A stretch of 64,000 bases of DNA, taken from positions 62,001 to 126,000 of the forward strand of contig CAVYMQ010000002.1 of assembly GCA_963769665.1 (NCBI GenBank), written 5' to 3'. Numbering within the stretch: position 1 is the first letter of the stretch; each line of letters opens with the position of its first letter. The stretch is from JACCTU01 sp963769665 (GTDB lineage Bacteria > Actinomycetota > Thermoleophilia > Gaiellales > Gaiellaceae). The notes beneath the pieces are model-generated. The model made no database searches and was not told where the DNA came from. It worked only from the letters and a program-made list of their open reading frames with translations. This document shows positions 30,451-38,892 of the stretch, piece by piece. The position numbers were made by a program, and so were the translations under genes.

Positions 30451-31370
30451 AGCTCGGCTTCCTGACCTCGTGCATGCCGGAGCGCAGCCTCGAGGACATC
30501 GCTGCGTGGGCGGGAGCCAACGGCTTCGAGGCGCTCGAGCTCGCCGCGTGGCCTCAGCTCGGCGACCGGCCGTTCACGGCAAGCCACGTCAGGGCGGACG
30601 CCTTCGACGAGGGCGAAGCCGAGCGAGTTCGCAAGGCGCTCGACGATCAGGGTCTCGTGCTCTCCGCGCTCGCGTACTACGACAACAACCTCGCGCCGGA
30701 CGCTGCCGAGCGCGAGGCGTACCACGCGCACCTGCGCGCGTGCATCGACGCGGCGGCCGCGCTCGGCGGCGTCCCCGTCGGCACGTTCATCGGACGCGAC
30801 CCCGGACGCACCGTCGCCGAGAACCTTCGCGAAGCAGAGCGCGTCTTTCCGCCGCTCGTCGATTACGCCGGTGAGCGCGGCGTGCGCCTGATGATCGAGA
30901 ACTGCGTGATGGAGGGCTGGCATCCGGACGGGTACCCCGGCAACCTCGCGTACTCGCCCGAGCTGTGGGAGTGGATGTTCGAGCTCGGCCTCTTTCTGAA
31001 CTTCGACCCGTCGCACCTGCTCTGGCTCGGGATCGACCCCGTCGAAGCGCTGCGGCCGTACGTCGACAGGGTGGCGCACGCGCACGCGAAGGACGCCGAG
31101 ACGTTTCCGAACGAGCGCAACCGCTATGGCTTCTTCGGCCGGCTTTCGACGCGCGAAGCAGATCCGTGGGACATGGGCTGGTGGCGGTACCGGATCCCCG
31201 GCCTCGGGCACGTCGACTTCCACGGTTACGTCGAAACGCTGCGCGAAGGCGGGTTCGACGGTGTGCTCTCGGTGGAGCACGAGGATCCGGTCCTGGCCGG
31301 CACGCCCGAGCTGGTCGAGCAGGGCCTCCAGGTCGCCCGCGACAACCTTCATCCCCTGGTCGCGCGATGA
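30447..31370 (+). CDS. sugar phosphate isomerase/epimerase (AP2-endonuclease fold)
   Basis: 307 aa from GTG 30447. TIM-barrel of the xylose-isomerase-like family: VKLGFLTSCMPERSLEDIAA, GFEALELAAWP, metal-site residues in R-L-M-I-E-N-C, N-F-D-P-S-H-L-L-W, A-H-A-K-D-A-E and S-V-E-H-E-D. Likely handles the oxidised product of the preceding dehydrogenase, as in inositol or rare-sugar pathways. Overlaps both neighbours by four bases. Confidence 0.88.
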   Translation: MKLGFLTSCMPERSLEDIAAWAGANGFEALELAAWPQLGDRPFTASHVRADAFDEGEAERVRKALDDQGLVLSALAYYDNNLAPDAAEREAYHAHLRACIDAAAALGGVPVGTFIGRDPGRTVAENLREAERVFPPLVDYAGERGVRLMIENCVMEGWHPDGYPGNLAYSPELWEWMFELGLFLNFDPSHLLWLGIDPVEALRPYVDRVAHAHAKDAETFPNERNRYGFFGRLSTREADPWDMGWWRYRIPGLGHVDFHGYVETLREGGFDGVLSVEHEDPVLAGTPELVEQGLQVARDNLHPLVAR

Positions 31371-32878
31371 CGAAGGTTCTCGAGGTTCGCAACCTGGTCA
31401 AGGAGTACCCGGGCGTCAAGGCGCTCCAGGGTGTCGACCTCGACGTGCTCGAGGCCGAGGTTCACTGTCTGCTCGGGCCGAACGGCGCAGGCAAGTCGAC
31501 GCTCATCAAGTGTGTCTCGGGCGCGGTGGAGCCGACCAGCGGCGAGATCCTCTTCATGGGCGAGCCGCTGCCGGCGGGGGATCCCGCGGGATCGCTGAAG
31601 CGCGGAGTGGCGACGATCTATCAGGAGCTCGATCTCGTCCCCGACCTGAGCGTCGCGGAGAGCATCTTCCTTGCGCACGAGCCTCGCCGCGGCCCGCTGC
31701 TCGACCTCGACAAGATGTATCGCGACTCGGCTGCGCTGCTCGCGCGGCTCGGACACGAGTCGATCCCCGTGCGCGCGAAGGTGGGGAAGCTCCGGCCGGC
31801 GGCGCAGCAGATCGTGTCGATCGCTCGCGCGCTGTCGGGCAACGTGAAGTTGCTCGTCATGGACGAGCCTTCGGCGATCCTCGACGACGCCGAGATCAGC
31901 ACGCTCTTCGACGTCGTTCGCCGGTTGACCGCGGAGGGTGTCGGAGTCGTCTACATCTCGCACCGCCTGGACGAGATCCGGCGCATCGGCGACCGCGTCA
32001 CGGTCCTCGCCGACGGACGCACGACCGCGAGCGGTCTCCCTGCCACGACGCCGACCGGTGAGCTGGTCGAGCTCATGGTCGGGCGAAAGGTCGATCAGCT
32101 CTATCCGGACCGCCCGATCGGCACCGATCGTGTTCTGCTCGAGGTCCGAGACGCCAGGCGGCTGCCTGCAGTTCGCGGGGTCAGCCTCAAGGTGCACGCG
32201 GGCGAGGTCGTGGGCCTCGGAGGGCTCGTGGGCTCCGGCCGCACGGAGCTGCTCTGGTTGATCTACGGCCTCGACCAGCTCGAGGAGGGCGAGATCCTCG
32301 TCGAGGGCAAGCGGCTGCGGCCCGGCGCGCGCAACGCGATTCGCCGCGGTCTCGGGATGGCGCCGGAAGATCGCAAGTCGCAGGCGCTCGTTCTCGACTG
32401 GAGCGAGACGAAGAACGTGACGATCGCCGACCTGTCGCGCTTCTCACGCGTGCTGCTCGACGTCCGCAAGGAGCGCGAGAGCGCGCGCAAGGAACTGCGG
32501 GCGCTGAACACGGTGCCGGACGATCCGGACCGCATCGTTCGACTGCTCTCCGGTGGCAACCAGCAGAAGGTCGTGCTCGCGCGCTGGTTGCTCCACGGGT
32601 GCCGCGTGCTGCTGCTCGACGAGCCGACGCGCGGCGTCGACATCGCGACGAAGGCCGAGATCTACCGGATCATCGGGAAGCTCGCGCAGTCGGGTCTCGG
32701 TGTCCTCGTCGTCTCATCCGAGCTCGAGGAGCTCGCGCACATCTGCACACGCGTCCTCGTCATGCGCGACGGCGAGATCGTCGCCGAAGTCGACGGTAAG
32801 GACGCCACAGAGCGAGAGCTCCTTCGGCACGCCGTCGCGCCCACCGATGCTCCCGTTCTCGTCGAGGAGGTTGTATGA
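31367..32878 (+). CDS. sugar ABC transporter, double ATPase subunit
   Basis: 503 aa, RbsA/MglA/XylG type with two fused ATPase domains. Domain 1: Walker A GPNGAGKSTLIK near 37, Walker B LLVMDEPSAIL. Domain 2 keeps LSGGNQQKVVLARWL and LLLDEPTRGVDIATK, but its Walker A is degenerate (GLVGSGRTELL), as is normal for this type. ATG overlaps the isomerase stop; stop overlaps the permease start. Confidence 0.95.
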   Translation: MTKVLEVRNLVKEYPGVKALQGVDLDVLEAEVHCLLGPNGAGKSTLIKCVSGAVEPTSGEILFMGEPLPAGDPAGSLKRGVATIYQELDLVPDLSVAESIFLAHEPRRGPLLDLDKMYRDSAALLARLGHESIPVRAKVGKLRPAAQQIVSIARALSGNVKLLVMDEPSAILDDAEISTLFDVVRRLTAEGVGVVYISHRLDEIRRIGDRVTVLADGRTTASGLPATTPTGELVELMVGRKVDQLYPDRPIGTDRVLLEVRDARRLPAVRGVSLKVHAGEVVGLGGLVGSGRTELLWLIYGLDQLEEGEILVEGKRLRPGARNAIRRGLGMAPEDRKSQALVLDWSETKNVTIADLSRFSRVLLDVRKERESARKELRALNTVPDDPDRIVRLLSGGNQQKVVLARWLLHGCRVLLLDEPTRGVDIATKAEIYRIIGKLAQSGLGVLVVSSELEELAHICTRVLVMRDGEIVAEVDGKDATERELLRHAVAPTDAPVLVEEVV

Positions 32879-33897
32879 CCGCTCCTGCCCAACCGTCCGA
32901 TCCCGGCCGCGGTGCCGCGCTCACGCAGCGCGTGAAGACGCTCGAGCTGCAGGAATACGCGCTGGCAATCGTCGTCGTCCTGCTGTTCGTCGCCGGTGCG
33001 ATCCTGAAGCCCGACACGTTCCCGACCTGGGACAACGTCCGCAACATGCTGACGCAGGCGAGCGTCGTCGGCGTGCTCGCGATCGGCATGACCTTCGTGA
33101 TCGCGACCGCCGGCATCGACCTGTCGGTGGGCTCGATGGTCGCGGCCGCCGGGGTCTTCGGAGGGATCATGGTCGGCACGGACGGCACGAGCAGCCTCGT
33201 CTTCATCCTCGCGGCGATCGCGTTCGCGACCTTCCTCGGCACGGTCAACGCGACGGCCGTCGCCTACGGGCGGGTCGTTCCCTTCATCGCCACGCTCGCG
33301 ATGTTCTCGGTCGCGAGGGGCCTTGCGCTGCTCCTGAACGACCAGCTACCAGTGAGCCTGCTCGACCTGAACGGAGGCTCGTTCGGCGATCCGCGCCCCT
33401 TCTCGCTGCTCTGGTTCGGCAACGGCCGGATCGGTGGGATTCCGGTGTCGGTGTACGTCTTCCTCGGGATCACGGTGATCGGGTGGATCGTCCTGAACCG
33501 CACCCGCTACGGCCGCTACGTCGTGGCGGTCGGCGGCAACCGCGAAGCCGCCCGCATCGCAGGCGTCCCCGTCAGGCGGATCATCTTCAGCGTCTACGCC
33601 CTGTCCGGATTCCTCGCCGGAATCTCTGCCGTGCTCCTGTGCGCGCGGCTCGGGAGCGCCTCGCCGGTGAGCGGCAACCTCTACGAGCTCGACGCGATCG
33701 GTGCGGTGGTGATCGGCGGGACCGCCCTCGCGGGAGGACGAGCGACGATCGTCGGCACGTTCCTCGGGGTGCTCACGTTCGCGCTCATCTTCAGCCTCAT
33801 GACTCAGCTCAATCTGTCCACCGAGATCCAGCAGGTGACGAAGGGCTTGATCGTCCTCGGAGCCGTCCTGCTGCAGCGCCCGGAGGCGCGTTACTAA
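32875..33897 (+). CDS. sugar ABC transporter permease (RbsC type)
   Basis: 340 aa, BPD_transp_2 family with about ten membrane helices. Conserved GMTFVIATAGIDLSVGSMVA and the EAARIAGVPVRRI cytoplasmic loop that docks the ATPase are present, as is a late IGGTALAGGRATIVGTFLG segment. Overlaps the ATPase gene by ATGA. The lipoprotein gene follows after 47 bp. Confidence 0.95.
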   Translation: MTAPAQPSDPGRGAALTQRVKTLELQEYALAIVVVLLFVAGAILKPDTFPTWDNVRNMLTQASVVGVLAIGMTFVIATAGIDLSVGSMVAAAGVFGGIMVGTDGTSSLVFILAAIAFATFLGTVNATAVAYGRVVPFIATLAMFSVARGLALLLNDQLPVSLLDLNGGSFGDPRPFSLLWFGNGRIGGIPVSVYVFLGITVIGWIVLNRTRYGRYVVAVGGNREAARIAGVPVRRIIFSVYALSGFLAGISAVLLCARLGSASPVSGNLYELDAIGAVVIGGTALAGGRATIVGTFLGVLTFALIFSLMTQLNLSTEIQQVTKGLIVLGAVLLQRPEARY

Positions 33898-33944
33898 TGC
33901 CCGACACGGCCGGGCGAAGCAGTCACAACAACGGGAGGTATGCA

Positions 33945-34976
33945 ATGTCGCGCAAGCGACTCCTCATCTCCATCGCATCGGCTCTGCTGCTGGCGGTCGC
34001 TGCGACGGCATGCATGAGTGACAGCGAGACGGTCACGCAGACGGTCACAGTCGGCGAGACCACCGGCGGAACAGCGTCGGGCAAGACGGTGAAGATCATC
34101 GCGAGCGTCCCGCCGACCGACCACGGGTGGCTCGGCGCGATCTCGAAGAACGCCCAGGCCGCAGCCGACCAGTACGACGACGTCGACTTCGAGCTGGTCC
34201 AGGCAGCGGACGCGGACTCGCAGGCTCAGCAGATCGAGCAGGCGATCGCTCAGAATCCGGACGTCATCGTCGTGCTGCCCCAGGACGGTGCCGCGCTGAC
34301 GCCGGTTGCCCAGAAGGCCGAGCGTGCCGGTATCCGGGTCGTCAACATCGACCGCCTCTTCACCGCACCGGACGCCGCGACGGCAACCATCCTCGGCGAC
34401 AACTACCAGATCGGCGTTCTGGCGGCGACCTACATCGCCGACCAGTTGAAGTGCCAGGGCAACGTCGTCGAGATCCAGGGTCTGGCCGGCATCTCGGTCA
34501 CGACCGACCGGACGAAGGGCTTCACCGACACGCTCAAGCAGAAGTGCCCGGGTGGCGGCGTCAAGATCGTCGCGTCGCAGCCGGGCGACTTCAACCCCGA
34601 CAAGGGGCTGACCGTGATGGAGAACATCCTGCAGGCCCAGAACAGCATCGACGCCGTGTACACGCACGACGACGACATGGCGCAGGGCGTCGTCCAGGCG
34701 ATCCGCAACGCGAACCGCGACGACGAGATGTTCCTGACCGGCGTCGGCGGGTCGCAGGACGCGATGAAGCAGATCAAGGAGGGCGGCCTCTACCGGGCCA
34801 CGTTCCTCTACAACCCGAACATGGCGGCGACCGCCGTGAACATGGCGCGCCTGATCGGGCTCGGCCAGGGCTTCTCCGAGCTCGTTCCACCGGAGGTTCC
34901 GCGCACGCTGGTCGTCCCTGCTGCCGTTGTCACCAAGGACAACGTCGAGCAGTACGAGAAGTACGCGTTCAACTAA
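33945..34976 (+). CDS. sugar ABC transporter substrate-binding lipoprotein
   Basis: 343 aa from ATG 33945 (GGGAGGT upstream). Lipoprotein signal MSRKRLLISIASALLLAVAA with cysteine in A-T-A-C-M, Thr-rich linker, then a Peripla_BP_4 two-lobe domain (KIIASVPPTDHGWLGAISKN, DVIVVLPQDGAALTPVAQKA, AVYTHDDDMAQGVVQAI). Completes a RbsABC-like importer. The binding-site residues do not let me name the sugar. Gene ends before a hairpin at 34998. Confidence 0.93.
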   Translation: MSRKRLLISIASALLLAVAATACMSDSETVTQTVTVGETTGGTASGKTVKIIASVPPTDHGWLGAISKNAQAAADQYDDVDFELVQAADADSQAQQIEQAIAQNPDVIVVLPQDGAALTPVAQKAERAGIRVVNIDRLFTAPDAATATILGDNYQIGVLAATYIADQLKCQGNVVEIQGLAGISVTTDRTKGFTDTLKQKCPGGGVKIVASQPGDFNPDKGLTVMENILQAQNSIDAVYTHDDDMAQGVVQAIRNANRDDEMFLTGVGGSQDAMKQIKEGGLYRATFLYNPNMAATAVNMARLIGLGQGFSELVPPEVPRTLVVPAAVVTKDNVEQYEKYAFN

Positions 34977-34997
34977 CCCAATCGACCCCCACAGCGG

Positions 34998-35026
34998 CCC
35001 GCCGGATGACGACTTCGTCCGGCGGG
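34998..35026 (+). terminator. terminator of the sugar operon
   Basis: Stem CCCGCCGGA (34998-35006) with TCCGGCGGG (35018-35026), loop of 11, 21 bases after the stop. Confidence 0.7.
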
Positions 35027-35195
35027 TCGCGCCGTCGCCGGAAGCGGATCCGGCCGGCTCACGCAGGCGCAGGCGGACGAGCACCTCGCGAACGCCGAGG
35101 CGCGGTTCACGGATCTCGTGAACGGCACGAGGCCCGAAGGCGGCCGGCACGGGTTCGGCAGCCCCCCGGCAGCGAGGCAATCCGCCGACGCGTAG
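35010..35195 (+). pseudogene. C-terminal coding remnant
   Basis: Open frame without a start, ending TAG 35193. The peptide GRLTQAQADEHLANAEARFT followed by D-L-V-N-G is a repeat-like motif I associate with exported Thermoleophilia proteins ('GKLTQAQ...LVNG'). It appears to be a leftover gene end between the sugar operon and TetR. Confidence 0.35.
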
Positions 35196-35243
35196 GCACT
35201 TCGCGCCGCAGCCGTCCCGCGCCGGGCGGCTGCGGCCAACGCC

Positions 35244-35912
35244 TCAGGCGGTCGTGCGTGCCCGGTCGAGGCCGTCGAGAATGAGGTCGAGCCCCATCTC
35301 GAACCCGCTCGTCTCCTCGTCGTGCGGCTCGATGTGCTGGTGGATGTGCTCGACGAGGTCGGGGTACTCCTCGACGGGGATCTGCTCGAGGAAGCCCGCG
35401 GCCAGGTCGGCGAGCTCCTCGCCCTTGTACGGGAAGTTGAGCTGCTGGAGCGTGTAGCCCAGGACGTAGCTCTCGAGGATGTGAAACGCGTGGTAGATCA
35501 GCTCGGGCGAGAAGCCCGCCTCGCGCAGCGTCCTGAGCATCCAGTCGCCGTTTCGCAGCCGTGCCGGGCCGCCGCCCTGCGACATCCAGATGCTCGTTGC
35601 CCAGCGGTGGCGCAGGAGAACATCGCGGGACGAGATCGCGTTCCTGCGCATCGCGAGCTTCCAGTCGTTCTCGTCGGAAGGCAGATCGAACTCGCCCGCG
35701 ACGAGGTCGATGATGCCGCCCAGGATCTCGCCCTTGTTGGCGACGTGGTTGTACAGCGACATCGCCTCGACCCCGAGCTCCTTCGCGAGCCTGCGCATGC
35801 TGAGGGCGTCGATTCCCTCCGCGTCGGCGAGCTCGATCGCGGCGCGCAGGACCCGCTCCTTGCTGAGAGGGGTACGAGGCGCTGCTGCATGCGGGTCGGT
35901 TTGCCTGGCCAT
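35244..35912 (-). CDS. TetR-family repressor
   Basis: 222 aa. N-terminal HTH LSMRRLAKELGVEAMSLYNH near residues 38-57, then a helical ligand domain of TetR_C type (ESYVLGYTLQQLNFPY). Last gene of the minus-strand operon with the alcohol dehydrogenase. A copy of the 12-mer TACGCCGTAAGC overlaps its own start codon, and two more copies cover the operon promoter at 37.1 kb, so it very likely represses this operon. Confidence 0.92.
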   Translation of the reverse strand: MARQTDPHAAAPRTPLSKERVLRAAIELADAEGIDALSMRRLAKELGVEAMSLYNHVANKGEILGGIIDLVAGEFDLPSDENDWKLAMRRNAISSRDVLLRHRWATSIWMSQGGGPARLRNGDWMLRTLREAGFSPELIYHAFHILESYVLGYTLQQLNFPYKGEELADLAAGFLEQIPVEEYPDLVEHIHQHIEPHDEETSGFEMGLDLILDGLDRARTTA

Positions 35913-35929
35913 ACGCCGTAAGCGTACGC
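35912..35929. promoter_or_regulatory. TetR operator copy at the repressor start codon
   Basis: TACGCCGTAAGCGTACGC at 35912-35929 overlaps the TetR start and the 20-bp gap to the dehydrogenase stop. Shares the 12-mer TACGCCGTAAGC with 37111-37122 and 37129-37140. Confidence 0.6.
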
Positions 35930-35932
35930 GCG

Positions 35933-36895
35933 TCAGACGGTGACGACGATCTTCCCCCGGGCGTGTCCTTCACCCAGGTACCTGAGCGCATCGGGCACCT
36001 GGCTCAGCTCGTAGCGCCGGTCGATGACCGACTTCACTTTTCCCTCCGCGAGCTGCTCGCTCATGAACGCGAGGTCCTCTTTCGTGATCTTGGCGACGAA
36101 GTTGACCACGCTCTGGCTTCGACCCAGTGACGTCAGACGGCTTCCGATGAGGTGCTTCAGAGGTCCGAGGCCACGCGCCGACATCGGCGCTCCGACCGCG
36201 ACGACGATCGCGTTCGGTTGCAAGACGCGGCGGAACTCGAGGAACGGGCGGCTTCCCGCGATGTCGAGCATGAGATCGTGGTGCTCGCCGCTTCGCGTGA
36301 AGTCGTGCTTTGTGTAGTCGACGACGTGGTCCGCACCGAGCGAGCCGGCCTGGTCGACGTTCCGCGTGCTGCACACGGCGGTCACCTCGGCGCCGAACGA
36401 CTTCGCGAGCTGAACGGCGTACGTGCCGACACCTCCGGACGCGCCGTTGATCAGCACCTTCTGCCCGGCCTGGACTTTCCCGTGGTCGCGCAGGGCCTGG
36501 AGCGCGGTGAGCGCTGCGACCGGCACGCCCGCCGCCTCCTCGTACGACACGTTGGCCGGCTTCTTGACGAGGCGAACTTCACGGGCAGCTGCGTGTTCCG
36601 CCCAGGCTCCGCCCGAGGTGCCGAACACGTCGTCACCGACCTGGAACTCGGTGACGTCTTTGCCGACCGCTTCCACGCGTCCTGCCACGTCGCCGCCGAT
36701 CGACGGGCTCTTCGGGCTGCGCAGCCCGCTGTCGAACCGGGCGAAGAACGGCCCTTGAACTCGGTACCACTCCGCCGGGTTCACCGAGGATGCGTGCACC
36801 TTCAGCAGCACCTGATGGTCTTCGATGACGGGCAGGTCGACGTCTCGGAGCTCGACCCCGTCGGAGCCGTACGTGTGGTGGACGATCGCCTTCAT
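35933..36895 (-). CDS. zinc-free medium-chain dehydrogenase / quinone oxidoreductase
   Basis: 320 aa. MDR fold: SSVNPAEWYRVQG near 37, IGGDVAGRVEAVGKDVTEFQ, the Rossmann loop INGASGGVGTYAVQLAKSFG near 150 and a terminal G-K-I-V-V-T-V. The cysteine ligands of the structural zinc lobe are missing, as in quinone-reductase-like members (NADPH-dependent). Starts 2 bp after the 59-codon gene upstream. Regulated with the TetR gene; likely detoxifies an aldehyde, enone or quinone that is also the inducer (inference). Confidence 0.9.
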   Translation of the reverse strand: MKAIVHHTYGSDGVELRDVDLPVIEDHQVLLKVHASSVNPAEWYRVQGPFFARFDSGLRSPKSPSIGGDVAGRVEAVGKDVTEFQVGDDVFGTSGGAWAEHAAAREVRLVKKPANVSYEEAAGVPVAALTALQALRDHGKVQAGQKVLINGASGGVGTYAVQLAKSFGAEVTAVCSTRNVDQAGSLGADHVVDYTKHDFTRSGEHHDLMLDIAGSRPFLEFRRVLQPNAIVVAVGAPMSARGLGPLKHLIGSRLTSLGRSQSVVNFVAKITKEDLAFMSEQLAEGKVKSVIDRRYELSQVPDALRYLGEGHARGKIVVTV

Positions 36896-36897
36896 GC

Positions 36898-37077
36898 TCA
36901 GGCCGTCCGGGCCGCGAGCGGCCTGCGGTCGAGGCGATCCGCGAGGCAGCGCAGGGACGAAGCGAGGCGGTGGGCCGTCGCCGCACTGCGGAGACGTGCA
37001 ACGGCCGCCTCCCGGCAGAGGTCGTCGGCCCGTTGGTGGGCGACGGCGAGCAGGTCGAGCGGGTGGGCGAGGAACAT
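36898..37077 (-). CDS. 59-aa small protein, first gene of the TetR operon
   Basis: ATG 37077 with an excellent GGAGGT site six bases upstream. Begins MFLAHPLDLLAVAHQRADDL; Ala/Arg/Leu-rich helices with two cysteines and no membrane segment. Its stop is 2 bp from the dehydrogenase start, so the genes are coupled. No family recognised. Confidence 0.65.
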   Translation of the reverse strand: MFLAHPLDLLAVAHQRADDLCREAAVARLRSAATAHRLASSLRCLADRLDRRPLAARTA

Positions 37078-37110
37078 CGGGTGACCTCCAGGTTGATTAC
37101 AGCGTAAGCG

Positions 37111-37140
37111 TACGCCGTAAGCTACACGTACGCCGTAAGC
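37111..37140. promoter_or_regulatory. two TetR operator copies within the promoter
   Basis: 12-mer TACGCCGTAAGC at 37111-37122 (covering the -10) and 37129-37140 (in the spacer), 18 bp apart, matching the copy at the TetR start codon. Confidence 0.65.
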
Positions 37141-37147
37141 TTGTCAA
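37119..37147 (-). promoter_or_regulatory. promoter TTGACA-N17-TAGCTT of the dehydrogenase/TetR operon
   Basis: Minus strand: -35 TTGACA (37147-37142), 17 bp, -10 TAGCTT (37124-37119). The -35 box overlaps the stop codon of the upstream CDGSH gene. Confidence 0.75.
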
Positions 37148-37590
37148 GCCTGGAAGCCGAGCCTGCGGTGGCTTCCGTCGCAGAATGGCTTGTTCCCGGA
37201 TGCGCCGCAGCGGCAGAGCGCGACGCGCGTGTCCTCGCGGACGAGTCGCCCGTCGGGATCGACGATCCGCACGTGGCCGCGCACGAACAGCGGGCCGTTC
37301 GGCCGCGGCTCGACGGCGGGAGGCTCCGTCGCCGTCTCCTGCGGCCCGCCGTCGAGGCGTCGGAAGTGCAACGCGCCGGTCGGGCAGGTGAGGACGGCCT
37401 CGGCGACCTGATCCGCGGTTGCTGCGTCGACGATCACCCACGGGCGCGCGTCCGGATCGAAGACCTGCGGCAGGCTGCGAACGCAGTTGCGCACGTGGAT
37501 GCAGAGCCTCGGCTCCCAGTGCACCTCGATCGCCTCGTTCGCGTAGACGCGCCGCGGGCCGCGCTCCTGCTCCGGCGACGGCTCGCTCAC
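37144..37590 (-). CDS. fused 4Fe-4S ferredoxin-like / CDGSH iron-sulfur protein
   Basis: 148 aa from GTG 37590. The first half (PRLCIHVRNCVRSLP, then VLTCPTGALHF) is the Fer4_19 mono-cluster domain; the second half ends with C-R-C-G-x3-K-P-F-C-D-G-S-H, the CDGSH 2Fe-2S motif (three Cys, one His). Electron-transfer or redox-sensing protein, soluble. GTGA overlap with the GNAT stop shows an operon GNAT - CDGSH. Confidence 0.9.
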   Translation of the reverse strand: MSEPSPEQERGPRRVYANEAIEVHWEPRLCIHVRNCVRSLPQVFDPDARPWVIVDAATADQVAEAVLTCPTGALHFRRLDGGPQETATEPPAVEPRPNGPLFVRGHVRIVDPDGRLVREDTRVALCRCGASGNKPFCDGSHRRLGFQA

Positions 37591-37874
37591 TTGACGATGT
37601 CCTCGTACTCGCGGTGGCGCCGAAGGTACGCGCCGACGAACGGGCACAACGGAACGACTCGGAGGCCGTGGGCGCGGATGTCGTCCAGCGCGTATGCGAC
37701 GAGCTGTTCGCCGAGCCCGTGGCCCTCGAGCTGCGGAGCGATCTCGGTGTGGATCAGGGTGACGACGCCGTCTCTCGCCCGGTAGATCAGCTCACCGACG
37801 ACCTCGTCTTCGACGAGCAGCTCGTAGCGGTGAGCTGCGTCGTTGTCTCGAACCGTCGCTGCCAGCGCGGCCAT
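37587..37874 (-). CDS. YidJ/Yjdj-type GNAT acetyltransferase
   Basis: 95 aa, the short single-domain N-acetyltransferase family (PF14542 type). ELLVEDEVVGELIYRARDG, THTEIAP-like strand and the acetyl-CoA loop EGHGLGEQLVAYAL are visible, with PLCPFVGAYLRRH at the end. Frequently found beside CDGSH genes, as here. Substrate unknown. Confidence 0.88.
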   Translation of the reverse strand: MAALAATVRDNDAAHRYELLVEDEVVGELIYRARDGVVTLIHTEIAPQLEGHGLGEQLVAYALDDIRAHGLRVVPLCPFVGAYLRRHREYEDIVK

Positions 37875-37902
37875 CTCACGACCTTAGCGACGCGGGTCGA
37901 GG

Positions 37903-38829
37903 CTACGTCTCGCCGAAGGGGCTGACGCTCGTGTACTTGAACCCCGTGTCGACCGCGAGCGTGACGATCACCGCCTCGGGGCCGAGTCGATTCGCGAGTC
38001 GGTGTGCGCCGACGACGTTCGCGCCCGTGGAGATGCCGGCGAAGATCCCTTCCTCGGCCGCGAGCCGACGCGTCATCGCGATCGCCTCGTCGTCGCCGAT
38101 CGGCTCGAGGTGGTCCACCTTGTCGGCGTCCCAGTGCGGCATCACCAGGCCCGTCCAGCCCTGGATCAGGAACGGCCCCTGTGCGCCGCCGCTGATCGCC
38201 GCCGACGAGGCGGGCTCGTGCGCCTGGATGAACACGCCGTGGGGGCGCAGCGCCTCGGAGACGCCCAGCACCGAGCTCGCAGTGCCCATCCCGTGGCAGA
38301 ACGCGGTGACGCGCCCCTCGGTCTGCTCCCAGATCTCCCGGCCGAGGTTGTCGCGATGGTCGGGGATGATGTACGGGTTGTTGAACTGGTCGGTCGCGTA
38401 GTGGCCGGGCTGCGCCGCGAGCTCGGCGGCGCGGGCGACCATGTTCTGGATGTCCTTCGCGGTGACCTTCGGACGCCCCTCGACGGACTTCACGACGTCG
38501 AGCTCTGCGCCGAGCGCACGCATCAGGTGGAACCGCTCCTTCGTGAAGCAGTCGGCGATCACGATCAGCGGGCGATAGCCCTTCGCGCGGCACACGAGCG
38601 CCAGCGCGGGGCCCGTGCTCCCGCCGGTGTACTCGACGATCGTGTCGCCCTGCGAGATCAGACCGTCCCGTTCTGCGCCCTCGATCATCGCGAGCGCCAT
38701 TCGGTCCTTCATCGATCCCGTGGGGTTGCGGTACTCCAGCTTCAGCCAGAGTTCCGCCCCGTTCTCCGGCGCGCAGCGACGCACACGGACGAGCGGGGTG
38801 TCTCCGATCGTGTCGAGGATCGACGTCAT
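37903..38829 (-). CDS. cysteine-synthase-family PLP enzyme
   Basis: 308 aa from ATG 38829; the much longer frame upstream is the shadow of the plus-strand gene. Fold-type II PLP protein: IGDTPLVRVRRC start, PLP lysine in TGSMKDRMA, the TGGSTGPALALVC phosphate-side loop, HGMGTASSVLG and GISTGANVVGA. This is the CysK/CysM superfamily; it could make cysteine from O-acetylserine or use another beta-substituted amino acid. The active-site TSGNT-like loop reads GGSTG, so I leave specificity open. Confidence 0.88.
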   Translation of the reverse strand: MTSILDTIGDTPLVRVRRCAPENGAELWLKLEYRNPTGSMKDRMALAMIEGAERDGLISQGDTIVEYTGGSTGPALALVCRAKGYRPLIVIADCFTKERFHLMRALGAELDVVKSVEGRPKVTAKDIQNMVARAAELAAQPGHYATDQFNNPYIIPDHRDNLGREIWEQTEGRVTAFCHGMGTASSVLGVSEALRPHGVFIQAHEPASSAAISGGAQGPFLIQGWTGLVMPHWDADKVDHLEPIGDDEAIAMTRRLAAEEGIFAGISTGANVVGAHRLANRLGPEAVIVTLAVDTGFKYTSVSPFGET

Positions 38830-38892
38830 GCGTCTGAGGTCGCCGCGGCGAACGCGTTGTGAATGCCAGTTCTGAACAAGCGAACGACGCCC

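Noticed and set aside
37100..37140. CRISPR-like repeats
   Set aside because: The repeated 12-mers are only 18 bp apart, lie on the promoter and recur at the TetR start, so operators explain them.
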